From the NCBI RefSeq assembly GCF_002934455.1, contig NZ_PTIR01000025.1:1-64000 (forward strand): a DNA stretch of 64,000 nucleotides, given 5' to 3'. The translations under genes and the position numbers were made by a program. The notes beneath the pieces were generated by a model. It did no database searches and was not told the DNA's origin. It saw nothing but the letters and a program-made list of their open reading frames with translations. This document shows, piece after piece, positions 1 to 7,454 of this stretch; position 1 is the first letter of the stretch, and each line of letters begins with the position of its first letter. Origin of the DNA: Trinickia symbiotica (GTDB lineage Bacteria; Pseudomonadota; Gammaproteobacteria; Burkholderiales; Burkholderiaceae).

Positions 1-107
1 CGCGGCACCATCTCGCGCCATTCTTGCGGCGCAACACTCGACCACAGATCGGGCGGGCAATACGTCAGATCAATATGGTTATCTGCGGAAATAAGTTTGT
101 CTGCCAT
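1..107 (-). CDS. Amidohydrolase-family protein, N-terminal fragment (cut by window edge)
   Basis: Reading leftward from an ATG at 107 gives a protein beginning MADKLISADNHIDLTYCPPD and continuing to the window edge. The SADNHID segment is the usual first metal-binding strand of the amidohydrolase-2 (ACMSD-like) TIM barrel, where the paired polar residues near the N-terminus bind the metal. A good ribosome site (AAGAGGA) lies just upstream of the ATG. Only about 35 residues are visible, so the reaction (hydrolysis or aromatic decarboxylation) cannot be told. It lies downstream of the P450 and ferredoxin genes on the same strand, but about 640 bases separate them and a candidate operator lies between, so it probably has its own promoter. 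Confidence 0.7.
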   Translation of the reverse strand, partial: MADKLISADNHIDLTYCPPDLWSSVAPQEWREMVP

Positions 108-746
108 GTTTTCCTCTTGACGCACAAAGGCGCGAAAAATGAAATCCTGCCTGTCGACGCCGCAAAGGTGTGCATCGCAGTAGGCCAAGGCAAAGCGGAG
201 TGCGTTGGCAACCAGGCAACCACCTCTTCGCCGCAGTCTTCATCATCGCTAAGTCTCTCGTCTATAACGAAACGTAGCGTATCGATACGATAGCATCGCC
301 GGTTGAACGAGGCAAGTCAATTCCCGGCGATGGCGTTGCGTGAAGCATGCTTCCATGCATTCGGTATCCGTGCGGGAAAGAAGGCGATGCAGGAGGTGCT
401 GTTGCGCGTACGTTTGCATCTTGACGCGTCATCGCATCCTTCGGGTTGGGGCGCTGCAATGACGGCTTTTCGGTGTGGCGTTGTGCCAAGCCCTTCCAGC
501 AGCCCGCAACGAAGGAGCCAAGCGCGAGCGTTGCCCCTGCGGCGGTCCGTTCGATTAGGTATGCCCTAAGTCGGAAATTTGATCGCTGAGACCGACGCCG
601 CACGGCGGCTGTGCGGGTCGGCTGATGTTTTGCCGAACAGCAAGCGGCGCGAATGGCCTTGCTCGGACTTCCCGCATAGCAAGCGGAAAGCGCGACCCGG
701 TGCCGATTCGACCGAACGCTTGCATGGAACTATGTTCGGCTCTACG
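108..746. other. Gene-free stretch between ferredoxin and amidohydrolase
   Basis: No open frame here has a convincing start, ribosome site or recognisable protein. The only structure I see is a GATACG-type inverted repeat at 269-283, listed separately. Confidence 0.5.
269..283. promoter_or_regulatory. GATACG-N3-CGTATC-like operator, site A
   Basis: The sequence GAAACG-TAG-CGTATC matches 11 of the 12 arm positions of the repeat seen perfectly at 14039 and 20267. It lies about 160 bases upstream of the amidohydrolase start. A second GATACG follows directly at 284. Its role as an operator is inferred from recurrence. Confidence 0.5.
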
Positions 747-944
747 CTAGCTCGACTCTTCCACGGAGATCGAGCGAGATGGGCATAGAAATTCCGCCTC
801 TTTTGCCTTTTGTATATCAGCATCGCTCGGGTCGAGTTTGATCAAGACAACCTGGCCGTTCTCATCTTGCTCAAATAGTTCCGGTGCGACCGAGACGCAT
901 TGACCACCGGAGATGCAGGTTTCACGGCGGATGACGATTTTCAC
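747..944 (-). CDS. P450-type [3Fe-4S] ferredoxin
   Basis: This 65-residue protein is a small ferredoxin that would pass electrons to the P450 encoded just upstream. Cys10, Cys16 and Cys54 (followed by Pro55) are spaced as in the one-cluster ferredoxins of bacterial P450 systems. Gly13 sits where a four-iron ferredoxin would carry the extra cysteine, which points to a 3Fe-4S cluster. The length is typical. Its start is 21 bases after the P450 stop on the same strand, so the two are almost certainly co-transcribed. No ferredoxin reductase gene is visible in the window, so that partner must be encoded elsewhere. Confidence 0.9.
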   Translation of the reverse strand: MKIVIRRETCISGGQCVSVAPELFEQDENGQVVLIKLDPSDADIQKAKEAEFLCPSRSISVEESS

Positions 945-965
945 TGTTTGCTCCTGGGATCCGTA

Positions 966-2204
966 TTACCAAGTAACGGGCAACGATTGAAGACCGTTGA
1001 AATAATCCTTGAATTGCAGCGAGTCGCGCGAAGCGGCGAGCCGCAGGGTTGGCACTCGCCGGAGTAGGGTGCTGACTGCAAGCCGAAGCTCAAGTCTCGC
1101 GAGAGGCTGGCCCAGACACTGATGCACTCCGTAGCCAAACGCGAGATGATCGCGTCCAGGGCGATCTATATTCACTTCATCCGGTGCGGAAAAGTGCGCG
1201 CCGTCTCTATCAGCGGAGGAAATCAAGGCGATGATGCCGTCTCCGGCCTTGATGGTCGTGCCGGCAACCTCGAAGTCCTCGATCGCAACTCGGCAGGTGG
1301 CTAGATGGGCAATCGTGAAGTAGCGGAGCATCTCCTCGACCGCTTGCGTCATTTGCGAGGGGTCTTCGGTCAGCCTCGCGCGCAAATCATCATTTTCCAA
1401 GAGGTACAGCGTGATCAAGCTAATCATGTTCGCTGTCGTCTCGTGACCCGCGATCAGAAGCATGCGGATCATCCGCAAGAGCTGGCTTCGAGTCAGATGT
1501 CCGGGGCGCACTTGTTCGACGACCAGGCGGCTAATGATGTCTTGACCGGGGGATTTCTCCTTGGCCGTAACCAGATCATCGATCAGCTGTCCGAGTTCAA
1601 TAACCGCGGCCCTGGCCTCTTCTGGATCTTGATTGAACGAGCTGGAGTTATCCGTGGCTTCCTGAAGCCGCTTCATATCCTCATATGGAACGCCCAGCAT
1701 CCCACTGATTATTCTGGTGGGTAAGGGCAAGGCAAAGGCGCGTACCAGGTCAACGGGCTTTTCGGGACTGTCTAGCATCGAGTCGATAAGTTCGTCGATG
1801 TGCGCTTGCACGAGAGGCTCCATGTCTTTGATGGGCCTGATCGCGAAGTCCCGCGCCACCATCCGACGATGTTCGAAATGCTTGTCGCCGTCGTAGTGGA
1901 GGAAGTAGGGTGGCTCTCCGTCGCTGGCGAGCATCCCTTTTACGGTGCCTCGCGCTTCGTACGTGATCGGGTAGTTCGGATGAGTGGAATTGTTGCTGAC
2001 CCGCTTCTCGGCCAGGACTTGACGGACGTCGTCGTATCGGGAGACGAGCCACACCTTTTGCCCATTCCAAAGGCGAACTGGCGCAACGGGCTGTTCAGCC
2101 CTGAATGCGTCGTATTCGGGCGGGGGGGAGAACGGGCACCGGCGCCTCATGGGGAATTGCGGAAGCGTCGCAGCATCCATTTCTGCAAGTGTCTGAGCTG
2201 TCAC
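966..2204 (-). CDS. Cytochrome P450 (soluble bacterial class I type)
   Basis: This 412-residue protein is a complete cytosolic P450 monooxygenase. The oxygen-activating I-helix motif AGHETT is at residues 252-257, the ExxR pair is Glu291/Arg294, and the haem-binding loop FGYGVHQCLG places the thiolate ligand at Cys363. The length and the lack of a membrane anchor fit soluble class I P450s; the overall look recalls CYP105-like proteins, but I cannot assign a family. It is the first gene of an operon with the 3Fe-4S ferredoxin at 747-944. A degenerate GATACG-type repeat lies about 80 bases upstream. The substrate is unknown; nearby esterases and an EthD protein suggest an ester, ether or alkyl-chain compound. 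Confidence 0.95.
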   Translation of the reverse strand: MTAQTLAEMDAATLPQFPMRRRCPFSPPPEYDAFRAEQPVAPVRLWNGQKVWLVSRYDDVRQVLAEKRVSNNSTHPNYPITYEARGTVKGMLASDGEPPYFLHYDGDKHFEHRRMVARDFAIRPIKDMEPLVQAHIDELIDSMLDSPEKPVDLVRAFALPLPTRIISGMLGVPYEDMKRLQEATDNSSSFNQDPEEARAAVIELGQLIDDLVTAKEKSPGQDIISRLVVEQVRPGHLTRSQLLRMIRMLLIAGHETTANMISLITLYLLENDDLRARLTEDPSQMTQAVEEMLRYFTIAHLATCRVAIEDFEVAGTTIKAGDGIIALISSADRDGAHFSAPDEVNIDRPGRDHLAFGYGVHQCLGQPLARLELRLAVSTLLRRVPTLRLAASRDSLQFKDYFNGLQSLPVTW

Positions 2205-2281
2205 TATCGTTACCTTGTTTGAGGGTCAAACGTCCTATCGAACGGCCGAGATCGACGCGGTCTTCTTGCGATATAAGAAAC

Positions 2282-2296
2282 GCGACGTAGCGTATG
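2282..2296. promoter_or_regulatory. GATACG-N3-CGTATC-like operator, site B1 (degenerate)
   Basis: GCGACG-TAG-CGTATG shares the CGTAGCGTAT core with site A and lies about 80 bases upstream of the P450 start, where a repressor would block transcription. Three of the twelve arm bases differ from the perfect form, so this is a weak site by itself. Confidence 0.4.
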
Positions 2297-2415
2297 AAAG
2301 CATATCAAACAGGCGCGTTTGCGCAAGCCGATTTGATTGGGGAATACCCTATCATTCTTTGAATGAACAGCCCGTCAGCCCCCTTGCGCGGCAAGAATAT
2401 CGACACTATAGTAAC

Positions 2416-2430
2416 GATACGATGCGTGTT
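2416..2430. promoter_or_regulatory. GATACG-N3-CGTATC-like operator, site B2
   Basis: GATACG-ATG-CGTGTT keeps one perfect arm and four of six bases of the other. Its centre ATG is the same as in the site at 13974. It may serve the leftward P450 operon or the rightward relic. Confidence 0.4.
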
Positions 2431-2784
2431 GTTTATGGCCGGATGCGGAGAATATGTGTGTGGTGCGGAATGGGCCGTGCGACATGGGCCACCCCTTCTT
2501 TGGCACGGCGGAGCAGAGCCGTCGCCCGATGACATGCGACGCCTTCAAAAATTTTCGGAAATCGTGCTGATGAAGCTTGGTCCCGCCATACCGCAGCAAT
2601 CGGTGTTGCTGCTGATTGCCCGACGCTTGCTAACGCGGTGGATGGGGCGCGGGGCAGCCCGAGCTTTGAATGACGTCTGCGCCGGTTCGCGTCAGCGGCC
2701 GACCGAGGTAGGTTGTCGTATGAGGACGTATTCTGGTGATCCAAGCTTCGTGCACTACATAAGTCGCATAGCTCATTGCATTGC

Positions 2785-3082
2785 TCGTTGATAGGGTCAA
2801 GCTCATGTCCAGAGACGTTTTTCCGGCTTCGTCCAACCGTGGTCGTGCGATTTTGGAAGGACCCGGGCCGGTTCGACGTCGACCGCGACGTGATGGGCAA
2901 GTGTTTGGGGTTTGGCTCGGGGACGCATGCGTGTATCGGTCAGATGATCGCCCACCTGCTGGCGGCAACTGCTGGATATCGTCGCGCACCGAATGCATGA
3001 GTTGGCGTGAGAACCTCAACGGCGGATCGTGTATGCCTTGAACGGTCTTAATATCCTGCCCATTCGGTTTAAGCCTCACTGA
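2785..3082 (+). pseudogene. Cytochrome P450 C-terminal relic with several frameshifts
   Basis: Pieces of a P450 C-terminal third appear in order but in three frames. About 2785-2850 gives a segment like the strand before the meander (DRVKLM..ASSNRG). Then 2850-2985 gives FWKDPGRFDVDRD followed by the haem loop GFGSGTHACIG. Finally about 3010-3082 gives RRIVYALNGLNILPIRFKPH and a stop, which matches a P450 C-terminus. The haem loop resembles the CYP199 type rather than the intact P450 at 966-2204, so this is a different P450 and not a duplicate. Nothing upstream is recognisable, so the N-terminal two thirds are gone or unrecognisable. It lies just before the 2Fe-2S ferredoxin, its likely former partner. 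Confidence 0.8.
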
Positions 3083-3139
3083 TCAACTTGCGCTTTTCGA
3101 GTTTCACTTGGTCTCGCTCAATTATGTTGGAGAACCGAT

Positions 3140-3463
3140 ATGCCAAAAGCTGTATTTGTACTGCCCGATGGAAGTGAGGTTGCCGTTAACGCCGAAGCCG
3201 GAACTAACTTGATGAGTGCCGCGACGCAAGCGGGCGTCGAAGGTATCGTGGGAGATTGCGGAGGCAACCTGGCATGCTCGACCTGCCACGTATTCGTTGA
3301 CGAGAGCCAGGTTGCGCTGCTCGACCCACCGGGCGAGCACGAAAACGAAATGCTCGAATACACTGCTGCGCCACGTGAGCCGACCAGCAGGTTGTGTTGT
3401 CAAATCGTGATCTCCGAGAAGCTCGACGGCATACGAGTACGTGTAGCTGATCCGCAGGTGTAG
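3140..3463 (+). CDS. [2Fe-2S] ferredoxin, putidaredoxin/adrenodoxin type
   Basis: This 107-residue protein has the putidaredoxin-type cluster signature: Cys40, Cys46, Cys49 and Cys87, the last in SRLCCQI just before Gln88. The 37-residue gap between the third and fourth cysteines equals that of putidaredoxin. It carries electrons from a flavin reductase to a P450. The adjacent upstream P450 is broken, so this ferredoxin is now an orphan or serves another oxygenase. The EthD gene follows after 61 bases on the same strand, as in P450 systems for ether degradation. No reductase gene is seen in the window. Confidence 0.92.
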   Translation: MPKAVFVLPDGSEVAVNAEAGTNLMSAATQAGVEGIVGDCGGNLACSTCHVFVDESQVALLDPPGEHENEMLEYTAAPREPTSRLCCQIVISEKLDGIRVRVADPQV

Positions 3464-3524
3464 TCAAAACGGGCCTCGGCAGGGCGCCCATCAATGCGTT
3501 GGTGACAGAATAAAGGAGACGACT

Positions 3525-4211
3525 TTGAAGGTGCGAATTGGTCTATTGAACAGAAAAGCAGGCTTGACCGTCGATCAGTTTCGATCGCATTGGATATCCG
3601 TACACGGGGCGCTGGTGTCAAAACTCCCGCGCCTTCGAAGATACGAGCAGAATCATGTGATTCATGCCCCTCAGGGAGGAAGCGGTTTCAAGAGTGGCGG
3701 CGATCGGGTCGACGGCTTTTCAGAGCTCCATTTCGATCACGACGACGACATGCGAGAAGCGCTGGCAACGCAGGCAGCGAAGTCGATGGTCGAGAACGAA
3801 GTCAATTTCCTTGCGCAAGTCCGAGTGGTGACTGTGGAGAGGATCGAAGTGGTTCCTCCGCCCACTACCGGACCATTCAACAAACGGATCTCGTTGGTCC
3901 GTCGCCGCTCCGATATTTCACATGGCGATTTCGTCAGGGAGTGGCAGGGCATACATGCACAGCTAATTCGATCCATTCCGGGCGTTATAGGTTATCGCCA
4001 GAATGTCATTGTTGGGAGGCAATCTCCGAAAGGTAGAGAGGTGGATTACGACGGTTTGCCTATCGATGGGGTCGTTGAACTGTGGTTTCCAAACCCAGAC
4101 GCACCGGCTACCGCATTCGCCTCACCGGAGGGCAAGGAAGCGCTCGTTCATACGAGCACCATTGCCGGCGCGATCACGACTTTTCCGGTGGAGCCGTTGT
4201 TGATCGTTTGA
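3525..4211 (+). CDS. EthD-domain protein with two tandem EthD domains
   Basis: This 228-residue protein holds two EthD-like ferredoxin-fold repeats. The first is about residues 1-90 (VDQFRSHWISVHGALVSKLP), the second about 115-220 (GDFVREWQGIHAQLIRSIPG). Each has the H-W/E-x-I/S-x-H-A/G helix typical of the family. EthD is needed for P450-dependent degradation of ethyl tert-butyl ether in actinobacteria, by an unknown role. I chose the TTG at 3525 as start because AAAGGAG sits 7-8 bases before it and the first EthD strand (KVRIGLLNRK) follows directly. It is in an operon with the 2Fe-2S ferredoxin and converges with the MFS gene. Confidence 0.85.
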   Translation: MKVRIGLLNRKAGLTVDQFRSHWISVHGALVSKLPRLRRYEQNHVIHAPQGGSGFKSGGDRVDGFSELHFDHDDDMREALATQAAKSMVENEVNFLAQVRVVTVERIEVVPPPTTGPFNKRISLVRRRSDISHGDFVREWQGIHAQLIRSIPGVIGYRQNVIVGRQSPKGREVDYDGLPIDGVVELWFPNPDAPATAFASPEGKEALVHTSTIAGAITTFPVEPLLIV

Positions 4212-4357
4212 CGTATCCAGCGTGGTTTTTCTGTCGGAACACACGGGATCCGCAATTCGATCGCCCAAAATGTCGTTTGCGAATCCTGTGCTGTGGCGGT
4301 GTGGCGTCTTTCGGCGCTACACTTCCGCCCGCGAGTATCGGTCCAAGCGCCGTGGAA

Positions 4358-5683
4358 TCAAACCGCGGCTTGCTGCAGCCGTTTTGTATTGAGCGAACCT
4401 GCGACCGCTGCCAATCCGCAGAGCGCCAAGAGCGCAACGACCGCGAACAATCCGTCACTGGCGCGGCCTGTGCGGTTCGCTACGATGCCGATCACATAGG
4501 GGCTCACAAAGCCGGCTAGTGATCCGACGCTGCTGATGATGGCGATGGCCGGAGCTAACGATCCAGCCGAGAAATACATCGGCGGTATCGACCAAAAGAT
4601 AGGCACGGCGGCGTAGATCACGGCAATGGCGATACCTAATGAACCAAGCGTCGCCACGCTTCCTACTGACGAGCCATAGTGCGCCATGAGTCCGAGTGCG
4701 ATTGCGCCTGCCGCAACGCATAGGGCGAGTGGGGCTCGTCTGCGTCCGACTTTGTCGGACCACATGGAGATCAAAACGATCCCAGCGGAGCCAATGGTCC
4801 ACGCAGCGGCACTATAGATACCGACAAGGAAGACATCCTTTACACCAGTATCTTTAATCATCACGGGAAGCCAAAAGCTAATCCCATAGCAGCCGGCGCA
4901 GATCGCAAAGTACATCGCTGTCAACCAATAAAGTCGTGGGTTCGCCAGAGCTTTGAAAATTGACTGAGCGTCCTCCGGAACCTCCGTGCCTTCGTTGACA
5001 ATCTCATGCAGTGCTTTCTTCTCCTCTTCGGTCAACCAGTGTGCGGTTTCCGGTTTATCGACAATTAGGAAGACTGCGGCGATTCCGAGCAGAATGGCGG
5101 GGACCCCTTCCAGAGCGAAAAGCCACTGCCATCCGTGTAGTCCCCATACACCGACGAATGTTCGCAGAATCCAGCCGGAAACGGGGCCTCCAATCACTCC
5201 CGAGAGCGCGGCACCGACGAAAAACCAGGACACAACGGTGGCTCTTCTGCGGGCAGGAAACCAGTAAGTGAAGTAGAGGACGACTCCTGGAAAGAAGCCC
5301 GCTTCGAAAGCGCCGAGTAGGAAGCGAAGGATGTAAAGCTGCCAGGCCGCGGTAACAAACATGGTCATGGCTGATGTGACTCCCCAAGCGACCATGATGC
5401 GGCAGAAGGTGAGCCGAGCTCCAATTTTTCGGAGCGCCATGTTGCTGGGCACTTCGAAGAGCACATAGCCCACAAAGAAAATGCCGGCAGCGAAGCCATA
5501 TGCGGCGGGGCCGAGCCGAAGGTCGTTAGCCATTTGCAGTTGTGCGAAGCCAACGTTCACCCGGTCTAGATAGGAAACCACGTAGCACAGCAGTAAAAAG
5601 GGCAAAATCCGTCGCATTGCTTTCGCGCAAACGTTGCGCTCGAGCGATGCGAAGTCGCGGGGTGGGTTCGCGAACGTCGTCAT
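4358..5683 (-). CDS. MFS transporter, anion:cation symporter (ACS) type
   Basis: This 441-residue inner-membrane protein has about twelve hydrophobic segments in two six-helix halves. The first helix carries CYVVSYLDRVNVGFA, the hallmark of the ACS subfamily that imports organic anions such as tartrate, phthalate, nicotinate or glucarate with a cation. A typical acidic central loop (TEEEKKALHEI) lies near residue 220. The start is supported by AGGAGA just upstream. It is the last gene before a 530-base gap and stands alone, convergent with the EthD gene. A 23-bp palindrome about 135 bases upstream may control it. Import of the compound, or of an acid intermediate, handled by the surrounding enzymes is the likely job. 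Confidence 0.92.
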   Translation of the reverse strand: MTTFANPPRDFASLERNVCAKAMRRILPFLLLCYVVSYLDRVNVGFAQLQMANDLRLGPAAYGFAAGIFFVGYVLFEVPSNMALRKIGARLTFCRIMVAWGVTSAMTMFVTAAWQLYILRFLLGAFEAGFFPGVVLYFTYWFPARRRATVVSWFFVGAALSGVIGGPVSGWILRTFVGVWGLHGWQWLFALEGVPAILLGIAAVFLIVDKPETAHWLTEEEKKALHEIVNEGTEVPEDAQSIFKALANPRLYWLTAMYFAICAGCYGISFWLPVMIKDTGVKDVFLVGIYSAAAWTIGSAGIVLISMWSDKVGRRRAPLALCVAAGAIALGLMAHYGSSVGSVATLGSLGIAIAVIYAAVPIFWSIPPMYFSAGSLAPAIAIISSVGSLAGFVSPYVIGIVANRTGRASDGLFAVVALLALCGLAAVAGSLNTKRLQQAAV

Positions 5684-6213
5684 GGCGATCGTGTCTCCTA
5701 GAATTGTTGTGTCATTAGATCCTGCACAATGCGGACTGGTGGCCCGCCGGGAACCACGAGATACCCCGTGGCATTCCGGCGCCGCCGGTTACCTCTTTGC
5801 ACCATCCTGTCCGGGGGAATTCAACGTGTGCAACGTTGAATCAGACGAGGATCGGCGGTGTCGGTGGCCGGGAGCCGGCTGAGCATAGGGCAGTTCCCAC
5901 GATCTTCGGCACTCTGTGCCGGTCTGAGAAGTCCATAAATCGGCATGGGCCTGTGCGTCCTATTCACCAATCGATGTCGCCGTCCGGGAGCGACACGCGC
6001 GGGCATCGTTCGCGGGCGTTTTGAGGCATCGCCGGCTGTCGGTCGTTCCGCTAGCCCAACGTGCGAAGCTGTGGCTGATCGTTATTTGCTGGCGTCTCGT
6101 GTGGAATCGCGATGCCGATGCTGCGAGCGCATAGGACGGTGTTCAATGCATCGCGGCAGACGATTGATGGACCACGTGCAGTCAGGCAGGCGAACCCCCA
6201 CCGACTGGGAGGG
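5684..6213. other. Gene-free stretch between MFS and AraC genes
   Basis: No supportable gene is seen. It contains the promoter side of the MFS gene with a 23-bp palindrome at 5819-5841, and the 3' side of the AraC gene. Confidence 0.5.
5819..5841. promoter_or_regulatory. 23-bp palindromic operator candidate upstream of MFS gene
   Basis: Two perfect 9-bp arms, ATTCAACGT and ACGTTGAAT, flank a 5-bp spacer (GTGCA). It lies about 135 bases upstream of the MFS start. It differs from the GATACG repeat, so a separate regulator is implied. Which regulator binds is unknown. Confidence 0.5.
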
Positions 6214-7128
6214 CTACCTGACCGACTTGCGGTAATTGTTCGGTGACAGACCGGTCGAACTTCCAAAGACCCTTGTGAAGTGGCTTTGACTACAAAAGCC
6301 TGTGCATAGCGCAACGTCGACCAAGCTCATATCGGATTCGCGGAGTAACTCCTTCGCGCGTCGTATCCGCGCAGCCAAGATATATTGGTGAGGAGGCAAG
6401 CCAAAGTGCTTTTTGAAGACGCGCGCAACCTGGTGCAGCTCCATGCCGACGAGGGTCGCCAACTCGTCCAATCGAATCGTGTCGGAAAGGTGGGCGTCTA
6501 TATAGTCGCGCATTTGCCGCGCCGCGTAGGCGGTCAGCTCGCGGCGATCGACGCGCTCATGGTTGTCATCTGCATATAGCCGAACGAGATGCGTAGCGAT
6601 GGCGACAGCAAGCGTCTCTCCGTACAGGGGCCCCATAGCATTTCGTTGTTGCACGTCAGCCTCTAAGGCCCGGATCGCGCTGGTTAAGAATGGGTCTTCC
6701 ATTGCGGAGCACGGTCGAAGCAAGACTTGTCCCCCGTCGATCTCATCTCCGATCCGTTGCAAAAAGCTCGGTTCGATCATGAGGCCGGTGGCCGTCCTTG
6801 CATCGTACGGGTCAAACGCCACATCGACAGAGTAGTATCCGGCCGCTGGGATCAAGGATATTTCGCCCGGCCGCGTAGGCCCGCGCTGCGCAATTTGTCC
6901 ACTCCATCGCATTCGGCTGTATATGGGAGCACTCCCGCTCACCACTATGCAATGAGACAGCAATTTCGCTTCTTCTATGGCGGTAGGACCAGGCGTGAAA
7001 TCCCAACGTTCTAGGCGGACGCCGCCCCAAAGACCTGCATCTCGCAGAGACACGGAAGGGACGTGGAAGTGCTCCCTTTTCCCCGTGGCACGATTGATTC
7101 GCTGAAGAACAGACGGCATTGACTTCAT
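6214..7128 (-). CDS. AraC/XylS-family transcriptional regulator
   Basis: The C-terminal hundred residues (about 200-304) form a double helix-turn-helix of the AraC family. The first helix pair is in IRLDELATLVGMELHQVARVF, and the closing signature is VDVALCTGFCSQSHFTRVF followed by GLSPNNYRK. The N-terminal 190 residues would be the effector-binding beta-barrel domain. GGAG lies about 10 bases before the ATG. It is divergent from the carboxylesterase at 7455 across a 326-base gap, which makes that esterase its most likely target. The effector is unknown. Confidence 0.92.
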   Translation of the reverse strand: MKSMPSVLQRINRATGKREHFHVPSVSLRDAGLWGGVRLERWDFTPGPTAIEEAKLLSHCIVVSGSAPIYSRMRWSGQIAQRGPTRPGEISLIPAAGYYSVDVAFDPYDARTATGLMIEPSFLQRIGDEIDGGQVLLRPCSAMEDPFLTSAIRALEADVQQRNAMGPLYGETLAVAIATHLVRLYADDNHERVDRRELTAYAARQMRDYIDAHLSDTIRLDELATLVGMELHQVARVFKKHFGLPPHQYILAARIRRAKELLRESDMSLVDVALCTGFCSQSHFTRVFGSSTGLSPNNYRKSVR

Positions 7129-7454
7129 CGCAGATCTTCTCCTCGAGAACGCTTGTCACTCTGTACACTGCCCGAGGGGGCGACGTCAATTCGTTAAAGC
7201 GAGCTCCCAACTAGTGTGTGCGGCAATGATGAGGGTCGGCAGTTGCACGTCGCTCCTGCCTTGCCGGTCTGGCCACTATCAGTCCTAAGGCCCGTGCGTC
7301 GACTGAAAGGAAGATGATGGCTGCTGCTGTTACGCGTCACATAAAAACGTGCAAATCGTTGTTTTAGTAAAGACAATTCCCGAGTTGTGGCGGATGCTGC
7401 CGGCACAGCCTGTTCTTGGCTAGATGGACACATCACGAACCATAGGAGGAGACG
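7129..7454. promoter_or_regulatory. Divergent promoter region, AraC gene / carboxylesterase
   Basis: This 326-base region separates two divergent starts and must hold both promoters and any AraC site. A stretch at about 7350 (GTGCAAA then TTTTAGTAAA) loosely resembles one at about 26366 upstream of the porin. No GATACG repeat is present here. Confidence 0.45.

Larger units (their letters stand above)
2205..2784. other. Gene-free stretch upstream of the P450 operon
   Basis: Several overlapping open frames exist on both strands but none has a ribosome site or a recognisable product. The stretch holds two GATACG-like sites (2282 and 2416). Its right end runs into the P450 relic, so part of it may be lost P450 coding sequence too decayed to recognise. 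Confidence 0.45.

Noticed and set aside
7350-7375. Shared GTGCAAA...TTTAG motif with 26366, upstream of esterase and porin
   Set aside because: The likeness needs gaps and the distances to the genes differ widely, so I do not claim a common site.
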